This document shows positions 41,552 through 50,772 of a DNA stretch of 64,000 nt, piece by piece; the stretch's first letter is position 1, and every line of letters starts with the position of its first letter. The translations under genes and the position numbers were made by a program. Source of the DNA: Amycolatopsis coloradensis (lineage in GTDB: Bacteria; Actinomycetota; Actinomycetes; Mycobacteriales; Pseudonocardiaceae). The stretch spans positions 984,177 to 1,048,176 of the forward strand of contig NZ_CP150484.1 of assembly GCF_037997115.1 (NCBI RefSeq), given 5' to 3'. The notes below the pieces were generated by a model. It did no database searches, was not told the DNA's origin, and was given only the letters and a program-made list of their open reading frames with translations.

Positions 41552-42613
41552 CTACAGACACTGACGCCGCAAGGCTTCCACGATCCCGTCGGCCAGGTCG
41601 GCCGTGGCGGCGTCGTCGAAGTCCTTGCGGCGTGCGCGCACGGTGACGGTGCTCGTCTCGCCGACGGTCACCGCACCGAACGCCACGCCTGAGCGGCCGC
41701 TGGCGGCGGGATAGAACGCGATCGACGTGACCGCGTCCGCCGCTGAAACGACGCCGAGATTGGAAACCAGGTAGGTCGAACCGAGCCTGCTCGCCAGCAG
41801 ACGGGTGCCCAGCCGGGCGATCCTGCTGCTGCGGGCGGGAAAATCGGGTTCCGGCGGCTGCGCGGCCAGCAGCGCACCCACTTCGGCGACCGTGGGTTTT
41901 CCGCCGAGCCGCAACCGGAAGAACGCGCTGTCGTGCAAGGGTTCGGGCGCGGCTCCGCTTCGCCAGGACGCGCCGACCGCGGCCACCACCCTGACGGCCT
42001 CCTCGCCGTGCCGGGCGTTCCACGTCTCGGTCAGCTTGGCGGCGGCCGCCGCGAAGGCGGAGGATCCGAATCGCGAGCGAGGGAGAATCCTCGCACTGAA
42101 CACGTCTCCTGAGCGACTTTCCGCCCGTTCCGGGGTGATTCTCGCCGGAGGCGCGAAAAGTGCTTCCGCGAGGCGCTGGAAGGCGGACACGAGAAAGGAC
42201 CGATCGGCCGTGCGTGCGCCGATTCCCTTGGCGGCGGACGAGATCGGGATGTCCAGGGCCAGCCCGAGAACGGCGAGCAGGCCGAGACCGTCGAGGGCGC
42301 CGTGATGCGCGGCGATCAGCACGACGGGCTCGTCGACGCCGACCGCGACCCGGATCAAGGGCGCACCGCGTTCGTACGAGGTCTCGGCGAACCGATCGCG
42401 GATCGCCGGAAGTTCTTCGCCGGAAACGGCCACGACTTCGGGAGCGGCGCCGAGCCACGGCCGTTCCTCGACCGCGACCGCGAGCCGCATGCGCGCCTTT
42501 TCCGGCGTCAGCACCGAAGACAGTCTCGCTTCCAGGAGGATGCTCCAGGAAACGGTGGGGTCGCCGTAGAGCCCGACGACCCGGCCGGCGTGGTCGGAAG
42601 CGAGCTCGGACAC
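41552..42613 (-). CDS. Condensation-superfamily acyltransferase-like protein (HHxxxDG)
   Basis: A 353-residue protein with the CoA-dependent acyltransferase/condensation active-site motif HHGALDG at 103-109 and a later YLVSNLGVVSAAD segment equivalent to the SN-G bridge region of the fold. The length is somewhat below stand-alone enzymes of 400-450 residues (PapA or wax-ester synthase types). It should transfer an acyl group from CoA or a carrier to a hydroxyl or amine. It follows the DUF2613 gene by four bases in a three-gene operon with a GT-C-like membrane protein, so an envelope glycan or glycolipid acceptor is a reasonable guess. Confidence 0.72.
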   Translation of the reverse strand: MSELASDHAGRVVGLYGDPTVSWSILLEARLSSVLTPEKARMRLAVAVEERPWLGAAPEVVAVSGEELPAIRDRFAETSYERGAPLIRVAVGVDEPVVLIAAHHGALDGLGLLAVLGLALDIPISSAAKGIGARTADRSFLVSAFQRLAEALFAPPARITPERAESRSGDVFSARILPRSRFGSSAFAAAAAKLTETWNARHGEEAVRVVAAVGASWRSGAAPEPLHDSAFFRLRLGGKPTVAEVGALLAAQPPEPDFPARSSRIARLGTRLLASRLGSTYLVSNLGVVSAADAVTSIAFYPAASGRSGVAFGAVTVGETSTVTVRARRKDFDDAATADLADGIVEALRRQCL

Positions 42614-42617
42614 CGGC

Positions 42618-42797
42618 TCAGCGGTTGCCGTAAATAACGTGCTCGGGGCTCGAGTTCGGGTTGAACTGCTCCTTGATCTTCGCCTGCACCTGAGGTGCGG
42701 CGTCCGGATCCGCGGTGTTCGTCAGCGCGTAACTCCCGCCCGCGGCCGTCGCGAGCCCGATGATGACGGCGGCTGCCGCGCCGATGAGGGTGCCCAA
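42618..42797 (-). CDS. DUF2613 small membrane/secreted protein, Rv0236A type
   Basis: A 59-residue protein beginning at TTG 42797, with AAGGAG about eight bases upstream, inside the end of the preceding gene. The N-terminal hydrophobic helix (IGAAAAVIIGLATAAGGSYA) is followed by a short polar tail ending VIYGNR, the characteristic C-terminus of DUF2613. In mycobacteria the homologue is encoded next to aftD. Here it lies three bases after a membrane-protein gene and four bases before the acyltransferase gene, so all three are co-translated. It is probably an envelope accessory peptide; the function is unknown. Confidence 0.85.
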   Translation of the reverse strand: MGTLIGAAAAVIIGLATAAGGSYALTNTADPDAAPQVQAKIKEQFNPNSSPEHVIYGNR

Positions 42798-42800
42798 GAC

Positions 42801-44558
42801 CTACTCCTTCCGAGACAGGGAATTCCTGCGTCGGCTCAATGTACGCACCGGTAACTTAAGGCACAACAGTGCGGCCGCGATCGATAACAGCGCTACTCCG
42901 TTTGCCAGCGCCACGGGGATCGGTGATCGCGCCCCGGTCACGACGGGCTCACCGGGAGTGCGGTGAAGCGTGAGCCAGTCACCGGACCACACCGGTTCCG
43001 CGCCGGTCAGCAACCGCGGGTCGACCCGGCCCGGCGTCCCGTGTTCGACCAGGATCCAGCCGATTCCCGCCGCTGACAGGTCTTCCGCCGACCGCGCGGC
43101 ACGGACACGGTCCATTCTGGAATCCTCGCCGGAGATCTCCTCGCCGCCGACGCGCAGTGTGTCGTCGACGAGGACGGTCTCGGGCAGTGCCCGCGGCGCC
43201 GGATCCAGCTGTGTCCGGTGGTCGTTCCAGGCGAAACTCCGAAACGTGGACAGCGGTAGCGTGACGACGTCGCCGGGCCGGTCGTCTTCGGCGAGCACCC
43301 GATGGACGGCGTTCCAGTCATCCGGGTAGCGCACCGCTTCGAGCCTTCCCCAGCCGCCCCAGGCGAGATCGGGCATGGTGAGCAAGGGAAAGAGCCCGGC
43401 GGCCACGACGAGCGCCCCACGCGCCGCCCCGGTCCGCAGGCGCGCGGCGGCGGCTTCGACCGCCAGCGCGAACCCGAGCGCGACCGGAAGCGCCCACCAG
43501 GCCACCCATTTCTGCGCGTCCCGCAGCAGTCCCGCGCCGGGGACGTGTCCCATCGCCCAGGAGAGCACAGGCTCGCCGAACGGCAGTGTCGCCAGCGCGG
43601 CGAGCACGACACCGAGAACTCCCAGCAACAGCAACGCTCTCGCCGGCGGTGTCCCCCACTTTCGCGCGAGGGGGCGGAGCCCGGCCAGCGCCACGGCGAC
43701 CGTGACGAGGATCAGCACCGGGGTTATCGGCGCGCCCCGGCTGCCGGGGACGACGTCACCGTTCCAGATCCCGCCGAGCCCCAGCACGCTCAGGATCGCC
43801 GGGCCCCAGCTTTCCGCGCGGGCACTGAAGGCGGCCACTCCGGCGGGATCGGACAGCGTGCCACCGTCGTGCAGGAGGGTCGGGACGAGCCACGGAAGGT
43901 TGAGCACGACAGCGAGACCGAGGGTATGGCCGAGTTTTCGCGGTCCGGCCAGCGCGATCGCGGTGAGCGCGGCCAGCACGCCGCCGGGTGGCGTGAGCAC
44001 CGCGGGGGCACAGGCGAGCATCAGCCCTGCGAGCGCCCTCGGTTCGTTCCGGCGCAGCGAAAGCGCGGCGCGCACGATCCACGGGAGGCAGGCGTAGGTG
44101 AGCAGGAGCGGCCAATGCCCGATGAACAGGCGCTCCGCGAAATAGGCCGTCCACGCGTAACCGGTGGCCGCGACGATCCGCGTACCGAGTTGCTCCGTCG
44201 GGACCAGCCGCCCTGCACCGTATGCCGCAAGGAACAGCGAGAGCAGCAAAACGATTTTCTGGACGACGTCGCCGGGAACGACCGCTGTCGCGAGCGCGAT
44301 CACGGCGTCGGCGGGAACCGATCGCGGCAGGGCGGAGCCGAGCCCGAGCGCGTCCGGGATCAGCGACTGACGCTGGGCGAACACCATGTCGTAACTCAGG
44401 ACGAAACCGCGTCCGAGCACGGGCAGGAACACCAGCGACGCCAGCCCGGCCGACACCGCGGCCAAGGCGAGACGTTCGCGCCGTGCGTCCAACTGCTCTT
44501 CCCTTTCCGCCTCGATCGCGGTTATGGTCGCCCGATTACTCGCCGGTAATGGGAGCAC
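42801..44558 (-). CDS. Polytopic membrane protein, Rv0226c type (GT-C-like)
   Basis: A 585-residue protein with about ten to twelve membrane helices and an extracellular C-terminal region (about 415-545), then a final helix and a basic tail. An early loop after helix 1 has LSYDMVFAQRQ; such acidic first-loop positions are typical of GT-C enzymes, but no canonical DxD is seen. The gene corresponds in position to Rv0226c of the mycobacterial cluster. It is first in an operon with DUF2613 and the acyltransferase-like gene. Its GTG start overlaps the divergent flippase start by ten bases, with a shared palindrome across both. Confidence 0.75.
   Translation of the reverse strand: MLPLPASNRATITAIEAEREEQLDARRERLALAAVSAGLASLVFLPVLGRGFVLSYDMVFAQRQSLIPDALGLGSALPRSVPADAVIALATAVVPGDVVQKIVLLLSLFLAAYGAGRLVPTEQLGTRIVAATGYAWTAYFAERLFIGHWPLLLTYACLPWIVRAALSLRRNEPRALAGLMLACAPAVLTPPGGVLAALTAIALAGPRKLGHTLGLAVVLNLPWLVPTLLHDGGTLSDPAGVAAFSARAESWGPAILSVLGLGGIWNGDVVPGSRGAPITPVLILVTVAVALAGLRPLARKWGTPPARALLLLGVLGVVLAALATLPFGEPVLSWAMGHVPGAGLLRDAQKWVAWWALPVALGFALAVEAAAARLRTGAARGALVVAAGLFPLLTMPDLAWGGWGRLEAVRYPDDWNAVHRVLAEDDRPGDVVTLPLSTFRSFAWNDHRTQLDPAPRALPETVLVDDTLRVGGEEISGEDSRMDRVRAARSAEDLSAAGIGWILVEHGTPGRVDPRLLTGAEPVWSGDWLTLHRTPGEPVVTGARSPIPVALANGVALLSIAAALLCLKLPVRTLSRRRNSLSRKE
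44535..44550. promoter_or_regulatory. Palindrome ATTACT-N4-GGTAAT between divergent envelope genes
   Basis: Six-base arms with one mismatch and spacer CGCC, covering the point where the membrane-protein and flippase genes diverge. It matches the motif at 38427-38442 in 11 of 12 arm positions. Confidence 0.5.
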
Positions 44559-45760
44559 CGTTGAGCGTAGACGTCGAGGTCGAAGAGACCAGGACCGACA
44601 AGCGTGTCGCGGCGATCCTCGTCTCGCTCGCGCTGGCGGCCAACAACGCCGGCGCCTACGCGCTGAGCATCATCGCCGCCCGGCTGCTCGCGCCGAGTGC
44701 GTTCGGCGAGCTGAGCTCGCTGCTGGCGGTGCTGGTGATCGGCGTCGTCCCCGCGATGGGTCTGCAAACCGTCGTCGCGCTGCGGGTCGCCCGCAAACCG
44801 CGGGACAGTGGGACACTCCTCGCGCTCGGCCTCACGACGAGTGCCATCGTGGCGACCATCGGCCTGCTCCTGGCGCCGGTGCTGGTCTTCGTGCTGCACC
44901 TGGATTCCGTGGTGCCCGCGCTGCTGCTCGCCGTCACACTCGGCCCGCTGACGCTGCTCGGCCTCTTCCACGGCCTTTTGCAGGGCAGCGGCCGCTTCGC
45001 CCTCCTGGCCGGACTCATGGCGCTCGAAGGGGCTGGGAAGGTCGGCGGCTCGCTGGTCGGCCTGCTGATCGGCGGTGACGCCACCGGCGCCCTGGCAGGC
45101 ACCGCGATCGGCTCGTACCTGGTGATCTTCTGCGGCTGGGTCCTCTGTGGACGGCAGCGACCGCGGAAGGCGGGCTGGCACGCGGGCGAAGTCCTGCACG
45201 CGGCGCAGGCGATGCTGGCGCTGGTCCTGCTGGTGAACCTCGACCTGGTGCTGGCGCGCCACACCCTCCCCGCGACCGAAGCCGGCGAATACGCACTCGG
45301 CGCGATCGTCACGAAGATCGCCTACTGGCTCCCCCAAGCCGTCGGCGTCCTGGTCCTCCCCCGCTTCGCGAACGGCGACGACCGCCGCCGCATCCTGCCC
45401 GCCGCCCTGGCCGTCTGCGCCGCCCTCGACGCCGTCGTGCTCCTCGTCTCGGTGGTCGCCGGCCCACGCCTGCTCTCCTTCATCGGCGGCTCCGGCTACG
45501 CCGCCAGCACCATGCCGGTCTGGCCGTTCGCCCTCGCCGGCTCGATGCTCGCACTGGTGCAGATCCTGCTGTTCTCGCGCCTCGCCGCCGGTGACCGGCG
45601 GGTGACCGTGCTGATGTGGACGACCGTCGTGGTGGAAACGGTGCTGGTGACCGCTTGGCTGCACTCGTCGGCTGTTCAGGTGGTGACCGTCGCTGCCTGC
45701 TGCGCCGGGGGTCTGGCACTGTCCGGTGCCGTCCTGGAGTTGCGGTCGCGTCGCGCTTGA
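44549..45760 (+). CDS. Polysaccharide flippase (Wzx/MATE-like)
   Basis: A 403-residue protein with about twelve membrane helices, an opening RVAAILVSLALAANNAGAYA, and conserved GLF/GLLQGSGRF-type segments of the polysaccharide exporter family. It should translocate a lipid-linked sugar or oligosaccharide across the membrane. ATG 44549 is used; TTG 44561 behind GGGAG is an alternative that would remove the overlap with the divergent gene. Its location between GT-type genes and AftD supports export of an arabinan or related precursor. Confidence 0.82.
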   Translation: MGAPLSVDVEVEETRTDKRVAAILVSLALAANNAGAYALSIIAARLLAPSAFGELSSLLAVLVIGVVPAMGLQTVVALRVARKPRDSGTLLALGLTTSAIVATIGLLLAPVLVFVLHLDSVVPALLLAVTLGPLTLLGLFHGLLQGSGRFALLAGLMALEGAGKVGGSLVGLLIGGDATGALAGTAIGSYLVIFCGWVLCGRQRPRKAGWHAGEVLHAAQAMLALVLLVNLDLVLARHTLPATEAGEYALGAIVTKIAYWLPQAVGVLVLPRFANGDDRRRILPAALAVCAALDAVVLLVSVVAGPRLLSFIGGSGYAASTMPVWPFALAGSMLALVQILLFSRLAAGDRRVTVLMWTTVVVETVLVTAWLHSSAVQVVTVAACCAGGLALSGAVLELRSRRA

Positions 45761-45765
45761 CCGGC

Positions 45766-46704
45766 TCATCCGATGTGCACGTCGGGTCGTGGACGCCGCT
45801 GAGCACTGCGAAACGCTGCTCTGAGCTCGTCCAGGACCAGATTCGGTTCGGTACGGATACGGGACGGCAAGGTTTGGAGAACGACGATCCCTGCCGCGGC
45901 ATAACGCGCGTTTCGCGCGAGGGTCGCACGGAACTGATCACCTCCGGAATGATAGCCGCGGGAATCGACTTCCCAGGCGAACCCGACCTCGTCGCACCAA
46001 CCATCCGGCTTCGCGACGAACCGGCCTGTCGCATCGAAGACCTTCACGTTCCAGCGGAACGCCGGTAGCCCTGAACGCGCCCACAAGCTCCACGCGTCGG
46101 CCTCGGCGACAGAGTGCGCGCCGCCCAGAATCGGCGCCAGTCCCCGTAGCAGTCTCGCGTCGAATCGAGACCGCTCGTCGATCTCGACGGCGAGCGCCCG
46201 CGGCACGCAATGACGCTCTTGCACCGCTTCGGCCATCATCGCCACGATCGGATCTAGTTCGGGGGTTCGTCGTGCCGCGTCGATCACCGCCCGCGGCACG
46301 GGAGCGGTGGGAACACCGGCTCTGATCCGCGGTACCGGCAGGCGTCGCGTCCGTTCGACATGGACGAACCCGGTACTGGCGATTGCTCTTCCGGCCGGTA
46401 CGAGGACATGCACGTCGCCGAAATCCGGCAACTTTTTCAAGCCATAACGCCTGAGCGCGGACACGCCGGTGAGCATCGAACTTTCACGCGCATGAATCAG
46501 GCCGGCCTCGATCCGCTGTTCTTCGGTCGGCTCACCGTTCCCGAGCAGCACGACTCCTGGCAGCAACATCCGCCACACACCACCGGGCTCACACCGGCGC
46601 CAGATCGTTCTTCTGGGCACACCGAGCTCTTCGAGCCGCTTTGCCTCGACCACGGCCTGGCCGCTCGTCATCAGTGGGTGCTGCGCCCACTCCCCTCTAC
46701 GCAC
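45766..46704 (-). CDS. AbiEi/DUF559-type putative nuclease
   Basis: A 312-residue soluble protein. The N-terminal winged helix (about 12-60) includes LEELGVPRRTIWRRCEPGGV and LLPGVVLL, like the AbiEi antitoxin-type domain. The C-terminal domain has KPDGWCDEVGFAWEVDSRGY and then RATLARNARYAAAGIVVLQ, fitting the PD-(D/E)xK fold of DUF559/Vsr-like nucleases. The catalytic set would be Asp in KPD, Glu and Asp in EVD. Such proteins are common orphans in actinomycetes; neither defence nor repair roles are established. An alternative ATG start is 46671. Confidence 0.7.
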   Translation of the reverse strand: MRRGEWAQHPLMTSGQAVVEAKRLEELGVPRRTIWRRCEPGGVWRMLLPGVVLLGNGEPTEEQRIEAGLIHARESSMLTGVSALRRYGLKKLPDFGDVHVLVPAGRAIASTGFVHVERTRRLPVPRIRAGVPTAPVPRAVIDAARRTPELDPIVAMMAEAVQERHCVPRALAVEIDERSRFDARLLRGLAPILGGAHSVAEADAWSLWARSGLPAFRWNVKVFDATGRFVAKPDGWCDEVGFAWEVDSRGYHSGGDQFRATLARNARYAAAGIVVLQTLPSRIRTEPNLVLDELRAAFRSAQRRPRPDVHIG

Positions 46705-46771
46705 ATGATCAGCTTGAGCCAGCCCACCGACAGAAAACGCGGACTCATGTCGTGACCGGTCCGGTGAAGCG

Positions 46772-46820
46772 GGGGTGTGTGGAAATAGGGACGTTCAGCG
46801 TCTCTATTTCCACACACCCC
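46772..46820 (-). terminator. Very strong hairpin downstream of aftD
   Basis: A 22-base-pair stem with a single mismatch and a five-base loop TTCAG: GGGGTGTGTGGAAATAG.GACG at 46772-46793 pairs with 46799-46820. It begins seven bases after the aftD stop. It lacks a T-tract, but stability and position support termination. Confidence 0.75.
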
Positions 46821-46826
46821 TCACGC

Positions 46827-49800
46827 TCAGTCACCCACGGGCTCGCGTCCACCGAACCAAGGCACACAAGTCGCCACCATCGCCGCCGCCGCCAGCAGCA
46901 GCGAAGCCTGGGTCATCGGACCGTAGGCCCACTCCTGACCGTGCCCCAGCAGCCGCCCCACCACCGCGACGAGCGTTCCCACGACCATGCCGCCGACAGC
47001 GAGGTACCGCGGCGCGCGTTCGCTGAACTGGCGGGCGAGCAGGACGGCGATCAGCAGCACGATCGGCAGCATCCCGCCCAGTACGGCCAGCAGTCCGATG
47101 AGGACCACCGGGACCACCCGCCCGGAGCCCGCCTCCACCGGAAGACGTCGCCGACGGGCAGGCCAGAGCGCACCGATCAGCACCAGCAGGATCGCGACCG
47201 CGCCGATCAGCAGACCCGACCGGTACTTCCAGTCCGGAGTGAACTCCAGCCGCACGACGCCACCGGAGCCGGCGGGCAGGATCCACGCCTGCTGCCAGCC
47301 GTCGACGCGCGTCTTCACCAGCGGAGTCCCGTTCAGCGAAGCGGCCCAGCCCGCGTTCGCGTTCTCCGGAACGGCCAAAATGGACTCCTCGCCGCCCGCC
47401 ACGGTGACCGATCGGGACGTCGCGTCCCAGGACTCCACCGTGACGGCGCGATGCGCGGCGGGCGAAGCGGCCCGGCCGGCGGGTTTCAGCCAGAGATCCT
47501 GGACCACAAAGGACTCGGACCGGTCTGTCCGCAGTTCGTGTCCGCCCGCCGTCAGGTCGACGCCGCCCGCCGAATCGGGACACGCGGAGAGCGTCAGCGG
47601 CCGGTGCGCGACGAAATCGGCGAGGGTGCCGCGCACGGACGTGTCGTAGTCGAGGCCGTCCAGGCGGACGTTCGGGCCCGATCCGCAGGGTAGCGTGAAT
47701 TCCGCTGCCGGGGTGGGGAGTTCGGCGCCGGTCAGGGACAGGCTCCCGATACCCAGCGAGTTCCGGGTCCGCTGGTCGTCGTCGAGACCGGCGAACGCGA
47801 TCTTCAGCTGCGAGGTGTCCAAGGGGGCGAAGGTCGCGGCGCCGGAAGCGTCGAGTTCGACGGAGCGGCTCGACGTCGGTGTGGTCAGTTCCAACCGCGC
47901 GGGCGCGCCGGTGTCGGCCGCGACGCGGATTCCCGAGATCGTCTGGGGTTTCGCCCAATCCAGGGTCAACGTCGGCCGCAGGTCGGTGACGTCGGGCAGC
48001 CACGTGGTCGCGGGATTCCCGTCCACCGCGGCGAATCCGCTCGCCGAGGGATCCCCGCCCAGTTGCGAAGTCGCCGACACCTGCACGCCGGGCAAGGTCA
48101 CCGGGAACCGGCCACCGCCGGCGGGCAGCACGGTGCCGCCGAACTCGTAGGCGCTCGGCGACGTCGTCGAGAACAGCCGCCGGATTCCGTCCGGTTCTTC
48201 ACCGTCGCGGCCCGCGTTGGCATCGCAGCGGACATGCCCTCCGTCGGGCACGCACGCGTAACGCGGCTGCGCGCCCCTGGTGAACGCGAAGCCCGGCGCC
48301 GAACCAGGGCCGAGGTCGGCCGGGACTTCGAGCGCGCGTTGCGGGTCGACGCCGGGGATCGTCAGTTCCGAGATCCCGACGTTGCCGTCCTGCCTGCCGA
48401 CCACGAGCGACAGCAACGTGATCCGCACCTTGCGCGTCACCCCCGCGGGCGCCGGGTAGGTATGCGCCCCCGCGCCCCGGACGACCTGGTGATCGACGGA
48501 ACCGTTGTCCGTGGTGATCCGGATCCGGGTCGGCGGCCAGCCGACGCGGATGTCGTCGACCATCGCGAGATCCACCGAGTTCACCAGCCTCGGCGTATCG
48601 AGCTCGACTTCGAGCCATTCCCCGATCGGGCCGGTGAAACTCGACGAATGCCAAGCGGTGCGTGGATCCCCGTCCAGCGCGGCGAACGGCTGATGGCTCG
48701 GGTCCGAACCGCCGAACGCGTCCGCGAACGAAGCCGCCGTCGACGCGTTGACCGAACGGATCCCCCGGTAGGCGGCGACGGTCTGGTGCTGCTCGCCGGG
48801 GAACGGCAAGACGTCCAGCGCGGCTCGTTGCTGCCGCGCGGATTCCCCGGCGGTCAGGGTCTGGCTCAGGTTGTCCCGCACGCCGCCGACGTTGCGTTCG
48901 GCGCGACGCAGCCCGTCGGTGACCAGCCGCGGCCCGGTCGGCGAACCACCGTCCCCGGTCAGCACCGTCGGCGTGCCGGGGTCGAGCTGCCCGGAGTTCA
49001 TCAGCGGCAGCAGGTTCTCCGGCCCGCCGCTCACCGTCGGGACGTCCTTCGCGGAAGTCGCGGTGACGAGCGGCACCGGCCGTTTCACCTCGAAGATCTC
49101 CAGCGGCCCGAACTGGGCCGACTTCTCGATCCCCGGCGACCCGGCCAGCCCGGCGCGCAACGTCGTGAAATCGGGCGCGCCGACCTTGGCGCGGTCGATG
49201 TCGCCGCGCAGCACCAGGAACCGGTAGCCCGACCGCGCGAGCAACTCCGCGAGCCCGGGATCCCCTCTGCCGTCGGCCAAAGCGGCGTCGACCGAGTCCA
49301 TCAGGCGGGTGTTGCCCTCCGAGCCCAACGGCACATGATTGCGCACCGCCCACGGACTGTCCGCGATGGCCTGCGCAGGTTCGTCCACCGTGCGGCCCCA
49401 GTCGTACTCGCCGAACCCGGTCGCGGGCAGCAGCAGGGTACGTGTCGTCGCGTCGGTCTTGGCGACGTAGCCCATGGCGTCGTACCAGTATCCCGGCACT
49501 TCGTCCCAGCCCGGTCCTGGCCGCAACGTCAGCAACCACACCGGCGCGGCCATCGCCACCACCAGCAAGGCGCCCAGCGCGGGCCGCAGATTCCGGCGCG
49601 GCGCGGGCGCGGCGCTCGTGATGCCGTGGACGAACGCCAGCATCAACGGCAGTCGCAGCACCGGTTCGAACTTGTGCACGTTACGCAACGGCGCGAGCGG
49701 GCCGTCGAGCAGATGCCGCACCGGTTCCGCCAGCGGGCTGTCGAGCGTCCCGACATAGCCGACGGTCAGCAGCGTCAGCCCGGTCAGGACGCCGAGCACC

Positions 49801-50750
49801 AGGAAACGCCGTTCGGGCAGGCCACGCCGCGCGAGGCCGAGCAGCCCCACCGCGGCCACCAGCCCGGTGGCCGCCATCAGCACGGGATTGTCGATCAGCG
49901 CCCAGCCCGACGGCCACCACGGCGTGCCCTGCACGACGTAGGCGACCCACTGGTTCGTGCCGCGCAGCACCTCGAACAACGACATCGGCGCCGTGGTGTT
50001 GGTCGCGGATTCGATGTAGTCGAGGAACGGCAGGCTGTACTGGCCGAGCAGCACCAGCGGCAGGAACCACCACAGCACCACGCCGACGACGAAGACGAAC
50101 CACCAGATGACCAGCGCGACGTGTGTGCTCCGCCATTTCCGGGTCAGCAACCACAACCCCGGGAGCACGAGCGCCATCACGACCATCGCGCCGTTGATCC
50201 CGCCCATGCACAGCACGGCGAGCGCGGACAACCCGGCGGCACGGCGCGGCGAGCCGATGCGGTCGGCGAGGATCAGCGGCAGCAGCACCCACGGCAGCAG
50301 GACGGCCGGTAGCATTTCCGAGGACAGCGAACCGATTTCGGTGACCATCCTCGGCGCGAGGGCGTAACCGACTGCTCCGATCAGCCGAGTCCGTTCGTTT
50401 CCTATTTTCAGCGCGCGGGCCACCAGCAGGGCGCCCCCGAAAGCGACCGAGAGCAGGATCGCGCACCACAACCGCTGCGCGATCCACACCGGGATCCCGA
50501 CCGCCTGGCACAGCGCGAAGAACGGTCCCATCGGGAACAGGTAGCCGTACGCCTGGTTCTGCAACTCCCCCGCCGTCGCCTGGGGATTCCACAGGTGCAG
50601 CGCCCTGCCGAGGAAGGCGAGCGGATCCACGGCGAGATCGAGTTTCGTGTCGAAGGTCGTCCTGCCGGGACGCTGCACAAAGGACAGCACGGTCAGCGCC
50701 AGCACGATCCACGTGCTCGGCCGTTTCACGAGCGCCCCGGGGGTTACCAT
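46827..50750 (-). CDS. aftD: Alpha-(1->3)-arabinofuranosyltransferase AftD
   Basis: A 1307-residue GT-C enzyme that adds branching arabinofuranose from decaprenyl-phosphoarabinose on the outer membrane face. The N-terminal helix is followed by the family signature around TKLDLAVDPLAFLGRALHLW and NQAYGYLFPMGPFFAL, then about ten more helices up to residue 420. A large extracellular region contains F5/8-type beta-sandwich carbohydrate-binding domains, and C-terminal helices end the protein. The length is typical. ATG 50750 is chosen: TAGTAT stands seven bases upstream, indicating a leaderless transcript. Rv0236c is the mycobacterial counterpart. Its small DUF2613 partner lies at 42618-42797 instead of adjacent. 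Confidence 0.92.
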   Translation of the reverse strand: MVTPGALVKRPSTWIVLALTVLSFVQRPGRTTFDTKLDLAVDPLAFLGRALHLWNPQATAGELQNQAYGYLFPMGPFFALCQAVGIPVWIAQRLWCAILLSVAFGGALLVARALKIGNERTRLIGAVGYALAPRMVTEIGSLSSEMLPAVLLPWVLLPLILADRIGSPRRAAGLSALAVLCMGGINGAMVVMALVLPGLWLLTRKWRSTHVALVIWWFVFVVGVVLWWFLPLVLLGQYSLPFLDYIESATNTTAPMSLFEVLRGTNQWVAYVVQGTPWWPSGWALIDNPVLMAATGLVAAVGLLGLARRGLPERRFLVLGVLTGLTLLTVGYVGTLDSPLAEPVRHLLDGPLAPLRNVHKFEPVLRLPLMLAFVHGITSAAPAPRRNLRPALGALLVVAMAAPVWLLTLRPGPGWDEVPGYWYDAMGYVAKTDATTRTLLLPATGFGEYDWGRTVDEPAQAIADSPWAVRNHVPLGSEGNTRLMDSVDAALADGRGDPGLAELLARSGYRFLVLRGDIDRAKVGAPDFTTLRAGLAGSPGIEKSAQFGPLEIFEVKRPVPLVTATSAKDVPTVSGGPENLLPLMNSGQLDPGTPTVLTGDGGSPTGPRLVTDGLRRAERNVGGVRDNLSQTLTAGESARQQRAALDVLPFPGEQHQTVAAYRGIRSVNASTAASFADAFGGSDPSHQPFAALDGDPRTAWHSSSFTGPIGEWLEVELDTPRLVNSVDLAMVDDIRVGWPPTRIRITTDNGSVDHQVVRGAGAHTYPAPAGVTRKVRITLLSLVVGRQDGNVGISELTIPGVDPQRALEVPADLGPGSAPGFAFTRGAQPRYACVPDGGHVRCDANAGRDGEEPDGIRRLFSTTSPSAYEFGGTVLPAGGGRFPVTLPGVQVSATSQLGGDPSASGFAAVDGNPATTWLPDVTDLRPTLTLDWAKPQTISGIRVAADTGAPARLELTTPTSSRSVELDASGAATFAPLDTSQLKIAFAGLDDDQRTRNSLGIGSLSLTGAELPTPAAEFTLPCGSGPNVRLDGLDYDTSVRGTLADFVAHRPLTLSACPDSAGGVDLTAGGHELRTDRSESFVVQDLWLKPAGRAASPAAHRAVTVESWDATSRSVTVAGGEESILAVPENANAGWAASLNGTPLVKTRVDGWQQAWILPAGSGGVVRLEFTPDWKYRSGLLIGAVAILLVLIGALWPARRRRLPVEAGSGRVVPVVLIGLLAVLGGMLPIVLLIAVLLARQFSERAPRYLAVGGMVVGTLVAVVGRLLGHGQEWAYGPMTQASLLLAAAAMVATCVPWFGGREPVGD

Positions 50751-50763
50751 CCGGTAGATACTA
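50744..50763. promoter_or_regulatory. Bidirectional promoter with shared -10 region and TTACC-N4-GGTA motif
   Basis: TAGATACTA (50755-50763) gives TAGTAT on the minus strand, seven bases before the aftD ATG, and GATACT on the plus strand, ten bases before the methyltransferase GTG. Both genes would have leaderless or nearly leaderless mRNAs. TTACC-ATCC-GGTA (50744-50756) overlaps the aftD start. Confidence 0.6.
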
Positions 50764-50772
50764 GGCGGAAAC

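Noticed and set aside
40301..42856. 15-base identity GTACGCACCGGTAAC near 40301-40315 and 42841-42855
   Set aside because: One copy is inside coding sequence and an identity of this length is expected by chance in a GC-rich window of this size; no conserved structure around it.
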